Shown: positions 1-5,893, counted from the first letter of the stretch. The stretch: DNA of 8,120 bases from an uncultured Clostridia bacterium (GCA_947177545.1 CAMWVF010000035.1:1-8120); one strand, 5' to 3'. The notes: generated by a model from the sequence alone, not told the origin. Translations and numbers: made by a program.

Positions 1-32
1 ATGCCCAGCTTTGTCAAATCTTCAATTTTCAT
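1..32 (-). CDS. Phage scaffold protein (GP20-type), N-terminal fragment
   Basis: Ten complete codons are visible, reading MKIEDLTKLG, before the window ends; the rest of the gene lies to the left. The ATG at 32-30 is preceded by a perfect AAAGGAGG ribosome binding site (39-46) with 6 bases of spacing, so the start is well supported. An opening of the form M-K-x-E-D-L-x-x-L-G is typical of the GP20 scaffolding family of Firmicute siphophages, where the next residues usually read L/I-T-x-E-Q. Scaffold following portal and minor capsid is the expected SPP1/A118-like order. The scaffold would guide coat protein assembly and then leave the procapsid. The family call rests on ten residues and on gene order; that a gene starts here is much surer than its function. 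Confidence 0.6.
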   Translation of the reverse strand, partial: MKIEDLTKLG

Positions 33-70
33 GTTAGTCCTCCTTTAAAAAATGTATAAAAAAAAGCTTC

Positions 71-109
71 TTAGAACGGCGTTTTAATACCGTTTTAAGG
101 GCGTTTTTC
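71..109 (-). promoter_or_regulatory. Operator-like half-site array upstream of the scaffold gene (copy A)
   Basis: On the plus strand this reads TTAGAACG (71-78), one base, then CGTTTTAA (80-87), CGTTTTAA again (91-98) and CGTTTTTC (102-109). The first two form a 17-base near-palindrome (7 of 8 arm positions pair). The last three are direct repeats spaced exactly 11 bases, about one helical turn, so a bound protein could line one face of the DNA. In the direction of transcription a TTATAC -10-like hexamer (54-59) follows about 23 bases after the palindrome centre, then the scaffold ribosome binding site. A very similar array lies upstream of the terminase genes (5834-5871). I infer an activator- or repressor-controlled late promoter; the binding protein is unknown, and the Mor-like product of this phage is one candidate. 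Confidence 0.5.
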
Positions 110-110
110 C

Positions 111-140
111 AAAATTAAAAGCACCCTTAAAAAGAGTGCT
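111..140 (-). terminator. Intrinsic terminator, leftward, before the scaffold promoter region
   Basis: The minus-strand RNA reads AGCACUC (140-134), a 7-base loop, then GGGUGCU (126-120). This gives a 7-pair stem with one U-G pair, followed by UUUAAUUUU (119-111). The wobble pairs only in leftward RNA; on the plus strand it would be a C-A mismatch, which fixes the orientation. The hairpin would stop transcripts from the upstream cassette before the array at 71-109. Its stem base and U-tract are nearly identical to those of the terminator at 692-725. Confidence 0.65.
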
Positions 141-141
141 A

Positions 142-170
142 TTGAAATTTCCTTTTAAGTATGATATAAT
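142..170 (+). promoter_or_regulatory. Sigma-70/SigA-type promoter with extended -10
   Basis: A -35 TTGAAA (142-147) is separated by exactly 17 bases from a consensus -10 TATAAT (165-170). A TG at 162-163 makes an extended -10 (TGATATAAT). Initiation is expected near 176-178, giving a leader of about 22 bases to the ATG at 200. This is the best promoter in the window and it faces against the late operon. It would let the gene at 200-538 be expressed from a resident prophage when late genes are silent. Confidence 0.85.
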
Positions 171-199
171 AAATTTAACATACTAAAGGAGCAAGAAAA

Positions 200-538
200 A
201 TGAGTGAACATGATTTTGATTTTGCAAACATAATTCTTACTAAACAAGATATTAAACTTATACGTAAGCTTAATAGAAAAAGAACGTTATTAGTCCGTTC
301 AGATGATTGCAGTTACGACTATCTTTTACATCACAAAGTAATAGTCTTTAACCATTCCCGAGATATAGATGACGGAAATATAGAATTAATGGCAACACAA
401 AATACAGAGCGATATTTAAGCTATTTAAAAGCAACGAAAACCGAAACAATACGTAATTGGATAACTACTATTATTGCCGTTGCCGCATTTGTTTTATCTA
501 TTATTTCTATCGTCCTGCAATTTCTAAAATACATATAA
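200..538 (+). CDS. Moron-like small protein with C-terminal membrane anchor
   Basis: This 112-residue protein is the only plus-strand gene in the window. It has its own near-consensus promoter (142-170) and an AAAGGAG ribosome binding site (185-191) 8 bases before the ATG. Residues 1-80 are hydrophilic and predicted soluble; LTKQDIKLIRKL (13-24) and a stretch ending TERYLSYLK (69-77) suggest a small, possibly winged-helix-like, domain. Residues 87-108 form one uninterrupted hydrophobic segment that should be a C-terminal transmembrane helix. The layout suggests a cytoplasmic domain tethered to the membrane. I do not recognise a named family. A lone gene facing against the late genes, with its own promoter and flanking terminators, is what phage morons look like; superinfection exclusion or host defence is a possible role but is pure inference. 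Its 3' end overlaps the convergent gene at 507-671 by 32 bases. Confidence 0.8.
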   Translation: MSEHDFDFANIILTKQDIKLIRKLNRKRTLLVRSDDCSYDYLLHHKVIVFNHSRDIDDGNIELMATQNTERYLSYLKATKTETIRNWITTIIAVAAFVLSIISIVLQFLKYI

Positions 539-671
539 CAAAGCTAATTATTAAAGACAATAAAGCTAAAATTGTTATATTATTTCTTATTTGAATAAAG
601 CTCTGCATTTTTTCTTTTAAAGCTTTGTTTTCATGTTTCAATAATTCAATTTCGTCAAGCTTAGTTTTCAT
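507..671 (-). CDS. Small coiled-coil membrane protein, hypothetical
   Basis: I chose the ATG at 671, giving 54 residues, because AAAGGAG (685-679) lies 7 bases before it. An alternative upstream start at 710 would begin inside the terminator stem and is rejected. Residues 3-25 (LDEIELLKHENKALKEKMQ region) show heptad-like leucines and alternating charges typical of a short coiled coil. Residues 31-50 are strongly hydrophobic and should form a transmembrane helix ending in a short charged tail. The gene lies just after the terminator at 692-725, with no clear promoter of its own, so it may rely on readthrough from the late operon. It converges on the gene at 200-538 and overlaps it by 32 bases. 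It might be a partner of that protein or a holin- or regulator-like small membrane protein; no function can be assigned. Confidence 0.6.
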   Translation of the reverse strand: MKTKLDEIELLKHENKALKEKMQSFIQIRNNITILALLSLIISFVICILEIAGR

Positions 672-691
672 AATATTTCTCCTTTCAAATT

Positions 692-725
692 TTTTCAAAA
701 TTAAAAGCACCCCGTTCGGAGTGCT
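692..725 (-). terminator. Intrinsic terminator after the Sm-like gene
   Basis: In the leftward RNA, AGCACUCC (725-718) pairs with GGGGUGCU (713-706) across a GAAC tetraloop, an 8-pair stem with one U-G pair. It is followed by UUUUAAUUUUGAAAAA (705-690). The stem starts directly after the stop codon of the Sm-like gene (726-728). It ends the portal/minor capsid transcript or attenuates entry into the cassette to its left. The stem base and tail (691-713) repeat 104-126 with one base inserted. Confidence 0.75.
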
Positions 726-929
726 TTAAGCTAATTCAATTGATTTTATTTCGGATTGATATAGTTCTATACCCATTCGATTTTTGGGGTCTGTTAAAAT
801 TCCAATGCTGTCCTCGTCGCTTTCGTTTTCAAAACCTGTTTCATAAAAATTAACAAAGCCTTTATGCTTTATTCCGTCTGTATCAATAACAACAACATTT
901 TTAAAAAGAAAATCTTTTAAATTAACCAT
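726..929 (-). CDS. Sm-like (LSM-type) small protein, possible partner of the toxin domain
   Basis: The 67-residue product has the pattern of a minimal Sm fold. Residues 10-24 (KNVVVIDTDGIKHKG) form a first strand pair, residues 38-47 (DEDSIGILTD) hold an acidic turn and a central strand, and residues 53-66 (GIELYQSEIKSIEL) match the Sm2-like closing strands ending in an E-I-K-S-I motif. Such short LSM-domain proteins recur beside head genes in Firmicute phages (from memory). The ATG is 4 bases after the stop of the minor capsid gene. Its ribosome binding site AAAGGAGATGA is built from the last codons and stop of that gene, so the two are translationally coupled. As Sm folds often bind RNA or form rings, it could neutralise the RNase-like C-terminus of the preceding protein or assist head assembly. 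Both roles are inference. A terminator follows immediately. Confidence 0.65.
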   Translation of the reverse strand: MVNLKDFLFKNVVVIDTDGIKHKGFVNFYETGFENESDEDSIGILTDPKNRMGIELYQSEIKSIELA

Positions 930-933
930 TTAA

Positions 934-2487
934 TCATCTCCTTTTAGCAGGCACAATATGAGTTCTTGATTCTGAGTAATGTATTGTAAAAGAATTTGTT
1001 TCCGTAGCTTCTAAAGTGTCCTTGTCAACACAAAAGCCTATGTTTGTTTTGCATACAATAACTTCTTTTATTTGCCCATTTTTCTTAATCATTATATCAC
1101 CTGTACCGTGCAATTCATTAACAATCTCCTGTATTTCCTGCAAAGAAATAGTCAAATAACTGCGTCCCTCGGTATACTCTTTGCCTTTCATGTGCGGAGC
1201 TTGTTTTTCGGGATTAATTTTAAGTGTAATTTCACCACTTGCTATCTTATTTTCAAGTATACTCCTTTTTTCAGATTTGTCAAGCAAATATTTTTTATTC
1301 GCCCAAACCGCTTTCTGCGAAACACTCCTGCCGAACCCGTCCACCCTCACACGGGAATTATCGGGAAGCAATCCGGTAGCTTTAAGGTGTTCGGCAAGAG
1401 CAGCCTCCCGCCGTTTAAGAGTAGCGGACTTACGAGCAAACTCATTGTCAAGCTTAGCGCGGAGCGCGGGATCGGAAGCGGAACGCGCCCCGTCCAAAGC
1501 CGCAAGCTCCCGTTTGGACTTTCGGATCGCACATTCATAGGAACGCTGCCTTTGTGTGTCCTTGTAAACTTTCTCATTTTCCGCAAGAGAAAAATTCGGC
1601 GCATTGGCAGGCTTGGAAAGTCCCTCAAAATACGGAAAGAACGAGTGCCGGCAATTCCAACCGCAAAGTCCGTCTCCCCTGCCGTAGCCTGTTGCGTCGT
1701 AAAAGTACGGATATTTCGGGTGTCCCTTGACAAGAGAATAAATCCGCCCCTGCCATTCAGCGTGAGAGGGACGCGCCCCCAAATGTGAGGACACCTCCAC
1801 AAGCTGACAGTCCATCTCATGGGCAAGGTCAAGCTGCATATCGCCGCAGGTCTTGCCGATACTCGTAACCACCGCGCGGCGTACAGCAACGTCAATCTGG
1901 TCGGTACGCCCCGAAGCGTAGGAAACGCACTTGATACCGTCAGCACCTAATTTTTGAACAGCCTTGAAGCACGCCTCCTGCGGGGTAAACGCCCCGTTTG
2001 CCACTTCAAGATACGCAAGGTCAAGAGCGTCCGAAAGCTGCCAATTCGCCGCCGCTGCCGCCGAATTGGTAAGATTGCGGAGCAGTCCGTTTGTATTTTT
2101 CAGACCTCGTTTAAGTGCATTGGAGAACGCTGCCGACCGTGTGTAATTCGTAAGTTTATCTCTGTAATCGTCCGACAAAATCCCCTCTGCAATGGCGATT
2201 TTGTAGACCTTCGCGTCCTCGGCAATAGCGGTTTTCACCGCGTCCGTGTACAAATCCTTAAGGACTTTTTCCTGCACCTTTAGCTTTGCCGCAATGCGCC
2301 GCTTGACCTCTCGGGAGGAGATAGTAAGCTGATTAGCCTTGTACAATTGCCACTCCGCCGTGGGCGTAAGCATATCGGCTTTGGTGATACGCCTGCAAAT
2401 GTCGGAGATAATTTCGTCTTGAAGCTCCGACATTAATTGTATCATATTGTCGGGTAGTCTGTCAAGTTGTGTTGGTGACAGTGCCAT
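934..2487 (-). CDS. Phage minor capsid protein (Phage_min_cap2) with C-terminal Ntox50-type toxin domain
   Basis: The protein has 517 residues. Residues 1-290 fit the Phage_min_cap2 family of SPP1/A118-like phages: helical at first, then two signature stretches, SSHLGARPSHAEWQG (233-247) and GYGRGDGLCGWNCRHSFFPY (267-286). Residues 300-375 are charged and helical, probably coiled coil. Residues from about 391 resemble the polymorphic toxin type 50 domain (Ntox50): KQAPHMKG (428-435), a GRS (441-443), a GTG (461-463) and the closing IHYSESRTHIVP (502-513). Ntox50 is a predicted RNase domain in polymorphic toxins; H432, H503 and H510 are candidate catalytic positions, by inference. The gene starts 2 bases after the portal stop. 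The 3' part (about 934-1315) is visibly AT-richer than the rest, suggesting the toxin domain arrived separately. Minor capsid proteins of this type sit at the portal vertex and may enter the cell with the DNA. Confidence 0.85.
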   Translation of the reverse strand: MALSPTQLDRLPDNMIQLMSELQDEIISDICRRITKADMLTPTAEWQLYKANQLTISSREVKRRIAAKLKVQEKVLKDLYTDAVKTAIAEDAKVYKIAIAEGILSDDYRDKLTNYTRSAAFSNALKRGLKNTNGLLRNLTNSAAAAANWQLSDALDLAYLEVANGAFTPQEACFKAVQKLGADGIKCVSYASGRTDQIDVAVRRAVVTSIGKTCGDMQLDLAHEMDCQLVEVSSHLGARPSHAEWQGRIYSLVKGHPKYPYFYDATGYGRGDGLCGWNCRHSFFPYFEGLSKPANAPNFSLAENEKVYKDTQRQRSYECAIRKSKRELAALDGARSASDPALRAKLDNEFARKSATLKRREAALAEHLKATGLLPDNSRVRVDGFGRSVSQKAVWANKKYLLDKSEKRSILENKIASGEITLKINPEKQAPHMKGKEYTEGRSYLTISLQEIQEIVNELHGTGDIMIKKNGQIKEVIVCKTNIGFCVDKDTLEATETNSFTIHYSESRTHIVPAKRR

Positions 2488-2489
2488 TA

Positions 2490-3944
2490 TTAACCACCGT
2501 CCTCAAAGCCCAAATCAACCTGCTGACCGTCCTCTATCTCGGCAATAATTTGCTTAGCCTTATCTTTGGTCTCACCGTACCACTTAACGCGATACTCCCA
2601 TTTTGCCATAAGACCGTCCCGAACGTCCTGCTGATCCTGAAGCCGTTCTGCCGCCTCGTCAATAATGACGGACTTGTCAAAATTGACCTCAACCTTTGTA
2701 TTTTCGTCAAAATCAGCTCCCATAATGTGCTTGCCGACATGGAGAACCGCTCGAACCAACGACAGCATAAATTCCTCCACAACAATGTAATGCTTGTGGG
2801 CGTTCTGGATAAGGTCTTGCTTGTCGCCCGTGTACTGCGTCGCAGTAACCGCCGTCGCGCCGTTAAATTGGTAATGCTTGTTTCCAAGACCTGCCTTGAA
2901 AGATAAATAATCAAGGGCGGACTGCACACCTTTAGTGTTTTCCTCGGTACGCAAAGCAGGATTAAATTCCTGCAAAAGGGCTTGATTTCCTTTGTCGTCA
3001 ATGGGCATTTTCACAAACATGAAAAGCTGCTGATTAACGTCGTCGGGAGCAACAGTCTTGCCGTCCTCTGTAGTCTCGGCAAGGTCTTTTTTCATAAAAA
3101 CCTTTTTCGCGCCCAGATAATAATCGGAGCAGAAATTATTGAAGCAAAGGTCGACAGCTTTCAAAGCGTCTATCGCGCCGTGGAGTACCGATATGCCCAA
3201 ACCGTTGTTGTCCTCCACGTCGTTTTCAATATTCGGTTCAATTATTGAGAACCACGGAACGCCGCACCCCGTATTGATTTCCGATACCGTATCCTGCGGC
3301 AGTTCCGCAGGTTCAAGGACGTTGTTAGCTGCCTTAAAGCGGTAATATTTTATGACGTAATTGCCTTGTTTGTCAAGCAAATGAGTCTCCAGCTTCAAAA
3401 GCTTTTTGCCCTTTTCGGTAAATTCTGAAGCAAACGCCACCTCGGTGATTTTCCCGTTATCAACAGAGATTGGGATTATCATATCAGCGGATATGTAGTT
3501 AAGCTTGATTTCCGCCTCTGGAGAAATCTCTAAGCTGCCGCCGTCCGTCTTAACATTTTGAACGTGCAGCACAACCGCTCCCGTACCCGTTGCAAAAGCT
3601 TTTTCCACAAGGCGGTTAGCCTGTACCCAGAAGCCGTTCGCTCCCAGAACGCCGCCCGTTTCCTTTTCACCCTGCACAAAAATATTTGCGCTTTTGTCCT
3701 CGATAACAATTTTCGTCTTGGAATTAAGCAGTATCGAAGCCCAGTCCTCGCAAACCTTTTTGCCCATTTTCAAGGTGTACATATCCCGCTGAAATTGCTT
3801 CTTTCCGTTGTTAAAAATAAAGCTGTGGAACGGCTTGCAATACCCTCTCCACCAGTCAAGCCATAAACCTATTTTTTTGTAATATTCCGCTGAAATGTTG
3901 TAACCTAAATTAGAATTTATCCATGAGATAAGTTGAGTATTCAA
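2490..3944 (-). CDS. Phage portal protein (SPP1 gp6/A118-like)
   Basis: The 484-residue protein has the length and order of the siphophage portal, the dodecameric ring at the DNA-entry vertex that docks terminase and the tail. Supporting traits are an N-terminal WLDWWRGY-type aromatic stretch (residues 28-35), a middle DNNGLGISVLHGAIDALKAVD-like region found in this family before the stem, and the helical stretch QFNGATAVTATQYTGDKQD followed by long helices that suits the A118-type portal C-terminus. It lies between the large terminase and the minor capsid gene, as expected. The start is TTG at 3944-3942, placed 6 bases after a perfect AGGAGGG. An ATG three bases upstream (3949-3947) is out of frame and stops after 12 codons. 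The ribosome binding site overlaps the terminase stop, implying coupled translation. Confidence 0.85.
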   Translation of the reverse strand: MNTQLISWINSNLGYNISAEYYKKIGLWLDWWRGYCKPFHSFIFNNGKKQFQRDMYTLKMGKKVCEDWASILLNSKTKIVIEDKSANIFVQGEKETGGVLGANGFWVQANRLVEKAFATGTGAVVLHVQNVKTDGGSLEISPEAEIKLNYISADMIIPISVDNGKITEVAFASEFTEKGKKLLKLETHLLDKQGNYVIKYYRFKAANNVLEPAELPQDTVSEINTGCGVPWFSIIEPNIENDVEDNNGLGISVLHGAIDALKAVDLCFNNFCSDYYLGAKKVFMKKDLAETTEDGKTVAPDDVNQQLFMFVKMPIDDKGNQALLQEFNPALRTEENTKGVQSALDYLSFKAGLGNKHYQFNGATAVTATQYTGDKQDLIQNAHKHYIVVEEFMLSLVRAVLHVGKHIMGADFDENTKVEVNFDKSVIIDEAAERLQDQQDVRDGLMAKWEYRVKWYGETKDKAKQIIAEIEDGQQVDLGFEDGG

Positions 3945-3956
3945 GCATTTCCCTCC

Positions 3957-5297
3957 TTAGTCGTGAATATGTAAATAATTAATAAAACGGCTGAAGCTGT
4001 ACTCCAGCGCGTCCGCTGTATCTATGTCGCAAGTTCCGTCATCAAGACGAACGTCCTCGTTAGGTTTTTTAATGTCCCATACCTGTGTACAAAGGCTGTC
4101 AATAACATTTTTACACCAGCGGCATACCTTGAAACGGTTCTGCGACATAAGCCCGTTAAGCGCATAAATTCTGTCGTTTATCTTACCCTTGTAGCTGTCT
4201 GCAACCTCGGCAGGGATACGATTTCTTTCAACAAAAAAGCGTATGCCGTTTATGAGGGTCTGCTCTGCGCAATCGCAGAAAATGTATGGAATATTCGCCC
4301 TCGAAAATTCCTGCCGCAGATATTTGTAAAAAGCAAGCAGCTCCTTGTTTATCATATCGGGGTCAATAGTACCTTTACCGCCCTCAATTTTGTGATCCGC
4401 AATAACGCACAAGCTCTCAAAATTGCCTATTACCGCAGTTGCGACAAAGGTTGTTTTTGAACCGTTGCCGCCGAAGTCGATACCAATTGATATAAAGCGG
4501 ATATTTTTAGGCTTGATGTCAGTAATAAACTTGTCGGGATCGTCTGCAAAGGTTTTAAAAATAACCCCGTCAACAGGACACCGTACGCCAAGAATTTTTC
4601 GGCGGTACTCGGCGGTATTAACGTCATACTGTGAGATAAATGCTTCCCGCTGCTCGTCTGAAATATTAATATTGTCGGCAATAGTGAAATGCCCGTAGTT
4701 GTACCCGCCGATAAGCTTCCCATCGTCAGCTTTTTTAGCGTATTTGTCAATATAGTCCCTGTATATGAGCGCACCCGGCGTGCAAGGATTCAAGTCCCAG
4801 AAAATTTTCCTGCGCTGCGCCGCAGCCTGTCGGGTAAGAGCCTCCTTGATAGTCTCCTCATGGTGCAGGTCTATCTCGGTAGCTATCCACATACCGATAG
4901 ACGAACCTCTGAATTTCTTGTAGCTGTCCGACTTTCCGCCGCCCACAAACATTACAATTTTTGTTTTGTAATGAGTAAATTTTCCGCAGATTATGAGAGC
5001 CTCGTTGCCGCGGTATTTTCCCCATTTGCACTGGTTTCTAAAATAATGCTCCACACCAAATCCGTTGCAGTCTCCGATAATAAGCTTAGCCGTCGCGGCG
5101 GTGGAAGCAGTAGCAAGGTGCAGCTTGTCGGGAGTGTCCCGAAGCTCTTCGCAGAATGCGATAACATTATCAACGGTCTTGCCCGCACGAACCGCACCCT
5201 CGGCAATGTTATACACACATTTTTTACAATTCCGAATGTACTCCATATGCTTCTCGGAGAAATTATACGGAATAGTCTTTTTAGTTCTTATCTTCAT
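3957..5297 (-). CDS. terL: Terminase large subunit (PBSX/SPP1-like, Terminase_3 type)
   Basis: This is the packaging motor ATPase and headful nuclease. In the 446-residue product I see a Walker A EGAVRAGKT (33-41), a Walker B-like hydrophobic strand MWIATEID (136-143) with catalytic glutamate E141, and a coupling motif FWDLNP (167-172). The RuvC-like nuclease domain has metal ligands in GIDFGG (D274), FCDCAEQ (D342) and the late DTADALEYS (D429). Domain order and length are complete, so the gene appears intact. The ATG at 5297 lies inside the small-subunit gene, overlapping it by 17 bases, with GGGAGG 6 bases upstream. It would bind the portal encoded next and be directed to DNA by the small subunit. 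The family is that of SPP1/PBSX phages, not the Mu gp28 type expected from the genes further right. Confidence 0.95.
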   Translation of the reverse strand: MKIRTKKTIPYNFSEKHMEYIRNCKKCVYNIAEGAVRAGKTVDNVIAFCEELRDTPDKLHLATASTAATAKLIIGDCNGFGVEHYFRNQCKWGKYRGNEALIICGKFTHYKTKIVMFVGGGKSDSYKKFRGSSIGMWIATEIDLHHEETIKEALTRQAAAQRRKIFWDLNPCTPGALIYRDYIDKYAKKADDGKLIGGYNYGHFTIADNINISDEQREAFISQYDVNTAEYRRKILGVRCPVDGVIFKTFADDPDKFITDIKPKNIRFISIGIDFGGNGSKTTFVATAVIGNFESLCVIADHKIEGGKGTIDPDMINKELLAFYKYLRQEFSRANIPYIFCDCAEQTLINGIRFFVERNRIPAEVADSYKGKINDRIYALNGLMSQNRFKVCRWCKNVIDSLCTQVWDIKKPNEDVRLDDGTCDIDTADALEYSFSRFINYLHIHD

Positions 5298-5745
5298 ATA
5301 AAGCCTCCCTTATGTCGGAAACGTCCTCGATCTCGGTGTCGCCCACAGGCTTGTCGCTGTACTTGTCGGGCATTTTGTTTTTAAGTAAAAACTGCAAAGC
5401 CCCGACGTTCGGTAAAACCGTTACCCGCTTGCTTTTGACGGACTTTTTCCCGCCCCTGTATGACACCTCTTTTTCGGTATGAGTACCGCCAACCGCCGCC
5501 CCGATGAGAGCCGCCTCCGCCTCGGCGTTTATGAGGTCGCCGTACTCGGAGATAAATTTTGCTACGTCCTTTCGGCGCGCGGCAAAGTCTTTCATCATTT
5601 GGGTACGCTTCTTTTTGTCGGGTTCGGCAAAAAGGGAATTAATAAGATCGGCAGCCGTAAAGCCGCCGATCTCCTCCTCTGTATTTTCCGCGGACTGCAT
5701 TGCCTCCGCAAGAGCCTTTATGCTTGATTTTTCAACGGGGGTCAT
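5281..5745 (-). CDS. terS: Terminase small subunit
   Basis: The 154-residue product precedes and overlaps the large terminase gene by 17 bases, the usual place for the small subunit that recognises the packaging site. Its most diagnostic stretch is PNVGALQFLLKNKMPDKYSD (residues 112-131), similar to the [A]-x-x-F-L/W-L-K-N-R-x-P-x-K-Y/W-x-D-K motif near the C-terminus of many Firmicute small terminases. Residues 20-100 are charged and alpha-helical, fitting an oligomerisation core; an N-terminal helix-turn-helix is not obvious. The ATG at 5745 has AGAGGTGA 9 bases upstream, directly after the candidate terminator at 5766-5808. Position and the C-terminal motif support the call; the fold is inferred. 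Confidence 0.75.
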   Translation of the reverse strand: MTPVEKSSIKALAEAMQSAENTEEEIGGFTAADLINSLFAEPDKKKRTQMMKDFAARRKDVAKFISEYGDLINAEAEAALIGAAVGGTHTEKEVSYRGGKKSVKSKRVTVLPNVGALQFLLKNKMPDKYSDKPVGDTEIEDVSDIREALYEDKN

Positions 5746-5765
5746 GGGTAAAAATCACCTCTTTC

Positions 5766-5808
5766 AAAAAACGAACGCAAACGTCCTTTTTTGGCGTTTT
5801 GATGTTCG
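5766..5808 (-). terminator. Candidate intrinsic terminator in the leader of the terminase operon
   Basis: In leftward RNA an outer stem CGAAC (5808-5804) pairs with GUUCG (5776-5772). Inside it, AAACGCC (5799-5793) pairs with GG-A-CGUUU (5786-5779), with one bulged A and a loop of six A. Six U (5771-5766) follow the outer stem directly, and then comes the terS ribosome binding site. This is a two-part hairpin plus U-tract about 20 bases before terS, so terminase and head genes would need readthrough or antitermination. The NusG paralogue encoded just upstream is the obvious candidate factor. The stem has an internal loop, so its efficiency is uncertain. Confidence 0.5.
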
Positions 5809-5833
5809 GTGGTATAACTTTGACGAAAAATTA

Positions 5834-5871
5834 TTAGAACGCCGTTCTAACGCCTTTTAATGGGTATTTAA
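5834..5871 (-). promoter_or_regulatory. Operator-like palindrome and half-site array upstream of terminase (copy B)
   Basis: TTAGAACGCCGTTCTAA (5834-5850) is a perfect palindrome with 8-base arms around one central base. It is followed on the plus strand by CCTTTTAA (5853-5860) and GTATTTAA (5864-5871), at offsets of 10 and 11 bases from the previous half-site. The order and spacing mirror copy A at 71-109. In the direction of transcription a TTATAC -10-like hexamer (5817-5812) lies about 27 bases past the palindrome centre. I infer a regulated promoter/operator for the terminase-portal unit; activation by the Mor-like protein is a guess. Confidence 0.55.
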
Positions 5872-5872
5872 T

Positions 5873-5893
5873 GCATACTTTAAAAGGGTATGC
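5873..5893 (-). promoter_or_regulatory. Small inverted repeat in the terminase leader
   Basis: GCATAC (5873-5878) and GTATGC (5888-5893) are perfect inverted arms around a 9-base AT-rich spacer. The leftward RNA could form a stem of 6 pairs; a short inner extension would need A-C mismatches on that strand. No U-tract follows, so it is not a terminator by itself. It lies between the NusG-like gene and the operator array and may be a recognition hairpin or a protein site. Confidence 0.35.

Noticed and set aside
535..578. Inverted repeat ATAACAA/TTGTTAT after the plus-strand gene as its terminator
   Set aside because: Only seven AT-rich pairs with a 30-base loop, inside the coding region of the convergent gene; too weak to call.
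672..710. Upstream start for the small membrane gene (13 more residues)
   Set aside because: The longer start lies in the terminator stem and lacks a ribosome binding site, while the ATG at 671 has AAAGGAG at ideal spacing.
1072..1788. Plus-strand open frame of 238 codons opposite the minor capsid gene
   Set aside because: It is antisense to a well-recognised capsid/toxin protein, has no good ribosome binding site, and its product has no family-like pattern; it reflects the codon bias of the true gene.
1347..1946. Minus-strand open frame of 199 codons in another frame of the minor capsid gene
   Set aside because: It sits wholly within the GC-rich part of the capsid gene, which explains the lack of stops; there is no ribosome binding site or recognisable product.
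4689..5384. Plus-strand open frame of 231 codons opposite the terminase genes
   Set aside because: It is antisense to terL, which shows all catalytic motifs, and runs across the terS-terL junction; it has no start signals.
5834..5850. Palindrome TTAGAACGCCGTTCTAA as an RNA hairpin or terminator
   Set aside because: The arms leave only one central base, so an RNA loop must open the G-C pairs at its centre, and no strong U-run follows; a DNA operator fits better, especially with the second copy at 71-87.
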